Positions 34,090-34,386 of a stretch of 34,386 bases of DNA are shown here, one piece after another (position 1 is the stretch's first letter; every line of letters starts with the position of its first letter). The notes beneath the pieces were generated by a model. The model was not told the origin of the DNA and did not search any database. It saw only the letters and a program-made list of their open reading frames with translations. Position numbers and translations under genes: made by a program. Origin of the DNA: an uncultured Roseicyclus sp. (lineage in GTDB: Bacteria > Pseudomonadota > Alphaproteobacteria > Rhodobacterales > Rhodobacteraceae); assembly GCA_937139335.1 (NCBI GenBank), contig CAKZPN010000006.1:123959-158344 (forward strand). The letters run 5' to 3'.

Positions 34090-34386
34090 ATGACCGCAGC
34101 ACTTTCGCCCATCGACAAGGCCAAGTTCGTTGCCGCCCGCCGGGCGGTCGAGTTCGTGGAGGACGGGATGCGCGTGGGTCTCGGCACCGGGTCGACCGCG
34201 GCCTGGATGGTCCGCTGCCTGGGCGAGCTGATCCGCGACGAGGGCATGAAGGTGACGGGCGTGGCCACCTCGGCCCGCACCGCCGAGCTTGCGGCCGAGG
34301 TCGGCATCCCGATCAAGACGCTGGACGAGGTGCGCTGGCTCGACCTGACGATTGACGGGGCGGATGAATACGACCCGAACCTGAAC
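34090..34386 (+). CDS. rpiA: Ribose-5-phosphate isomerase A, 5' part
   Basis: The first 99 residues of RpiA are present and the frame runs off the right edge. Visible motifs are the N-terminal KFVAARRAVEFVEDGMRVGLGTGSTA (the phosphate-binding GTGST) and LTIDGADEYDP, the catalytic-site Asp motif. RpiA interconverts ribulose- and ribose-5-phosphate in the pentose phosphate pathway. It starts 39 bases after thiN on the same strand with only a weak ribosome binding site. Confidence 0.95.
   Translation, partial: MTAALSPIDKAKFVAARRAVEFVEDGMRVGLGTGSTAAWMVRCLGELIRDEGMKVTGVATSARTAELAAEVGIPIKTLDEVRWLDLTIDGADEYDPNLN

Overview
The window reads as a stretch of core chromosome from a GC-rich alphaproteobacterium of the Rhodobacteraceae (order Rhodobacterales). 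The evidence is high GC throughout, alphaproteobacterial families (DUF6280, DUF2842, DUF2927, DUF1127, a PopZ-like polar protein), the secG-pyrG and lysC-ptsP neighbourhoods, and tight operons with 4-base stop/start overlaps. I cannot assign a genus. I see no rRNA, CRISPR array, phage, transposase or plasmid functions.

Layout. 1-2.35 kb (+): tail of an unidentified gene, a PopZ-like acidic protein and a rhomboid protease. 2.35-3.34 kb: an AT-richer control region, the DUF6280 gene, a strong terminator, a 27-bp tandem repeat and tRNA-Leu(UAA) on the minus strand. 3.34-9.66 kb: a YoaP/GNAT-like protein (+) converging on apt and a secreted DUF2927 protein (-); then a coupled minus-strand operon mtnP > SDR-DoxX fusion > DUF2269 > alpha/beta hydrolase, and a flavin reductase. 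9.7-14.2 kb: a GNAT (+) converging on SulP transporter > GMC oxidoreductase > epimerase (-). 14.3-18.3 kb (-): lysC > DUF1127 > ptsP. 18.4-20.2 kb: divergent SDR (-) and threonine-dehydratase-like enzyme (+), each ending in the same hairpin-ATATTT element. 20.2-24.7 kb (-): glmU > glmS > GNAT > AlkD-like. 24.8-26.7 kb (+): gph and a DegT-type aminotransferase. 26.7-28.9 kb (-): secG > pyrG. 29.2-30.75 kb (+): purA and DUF2842. 30.8-33.2 kb (-): a 796-residue acidic protein of unknown function. 33.3 kb to the end (+): thiN and the 5' part of rpiA.

Most genes serve nucleotide salvage and synthesis (apt, mtnP, purA, pyrG), UDP-GlcNAc synthesis (glmS, glmU), amino acids (lysC), cofactors and sugar phosphates (thiN, rpiA, gph), nitrogen-PTS signalling (ptsP) and secretion (secG). 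I found no obvious new defence or mobile system. The best leads are the long acidic protein with a winged-helix-like C-terminus, the PopZ-like protein, an apparent CTG start codon, a conserved terminator/repeat element, the structured region upstream of DUF6280, and recurring TTGC-type -35 boxes.
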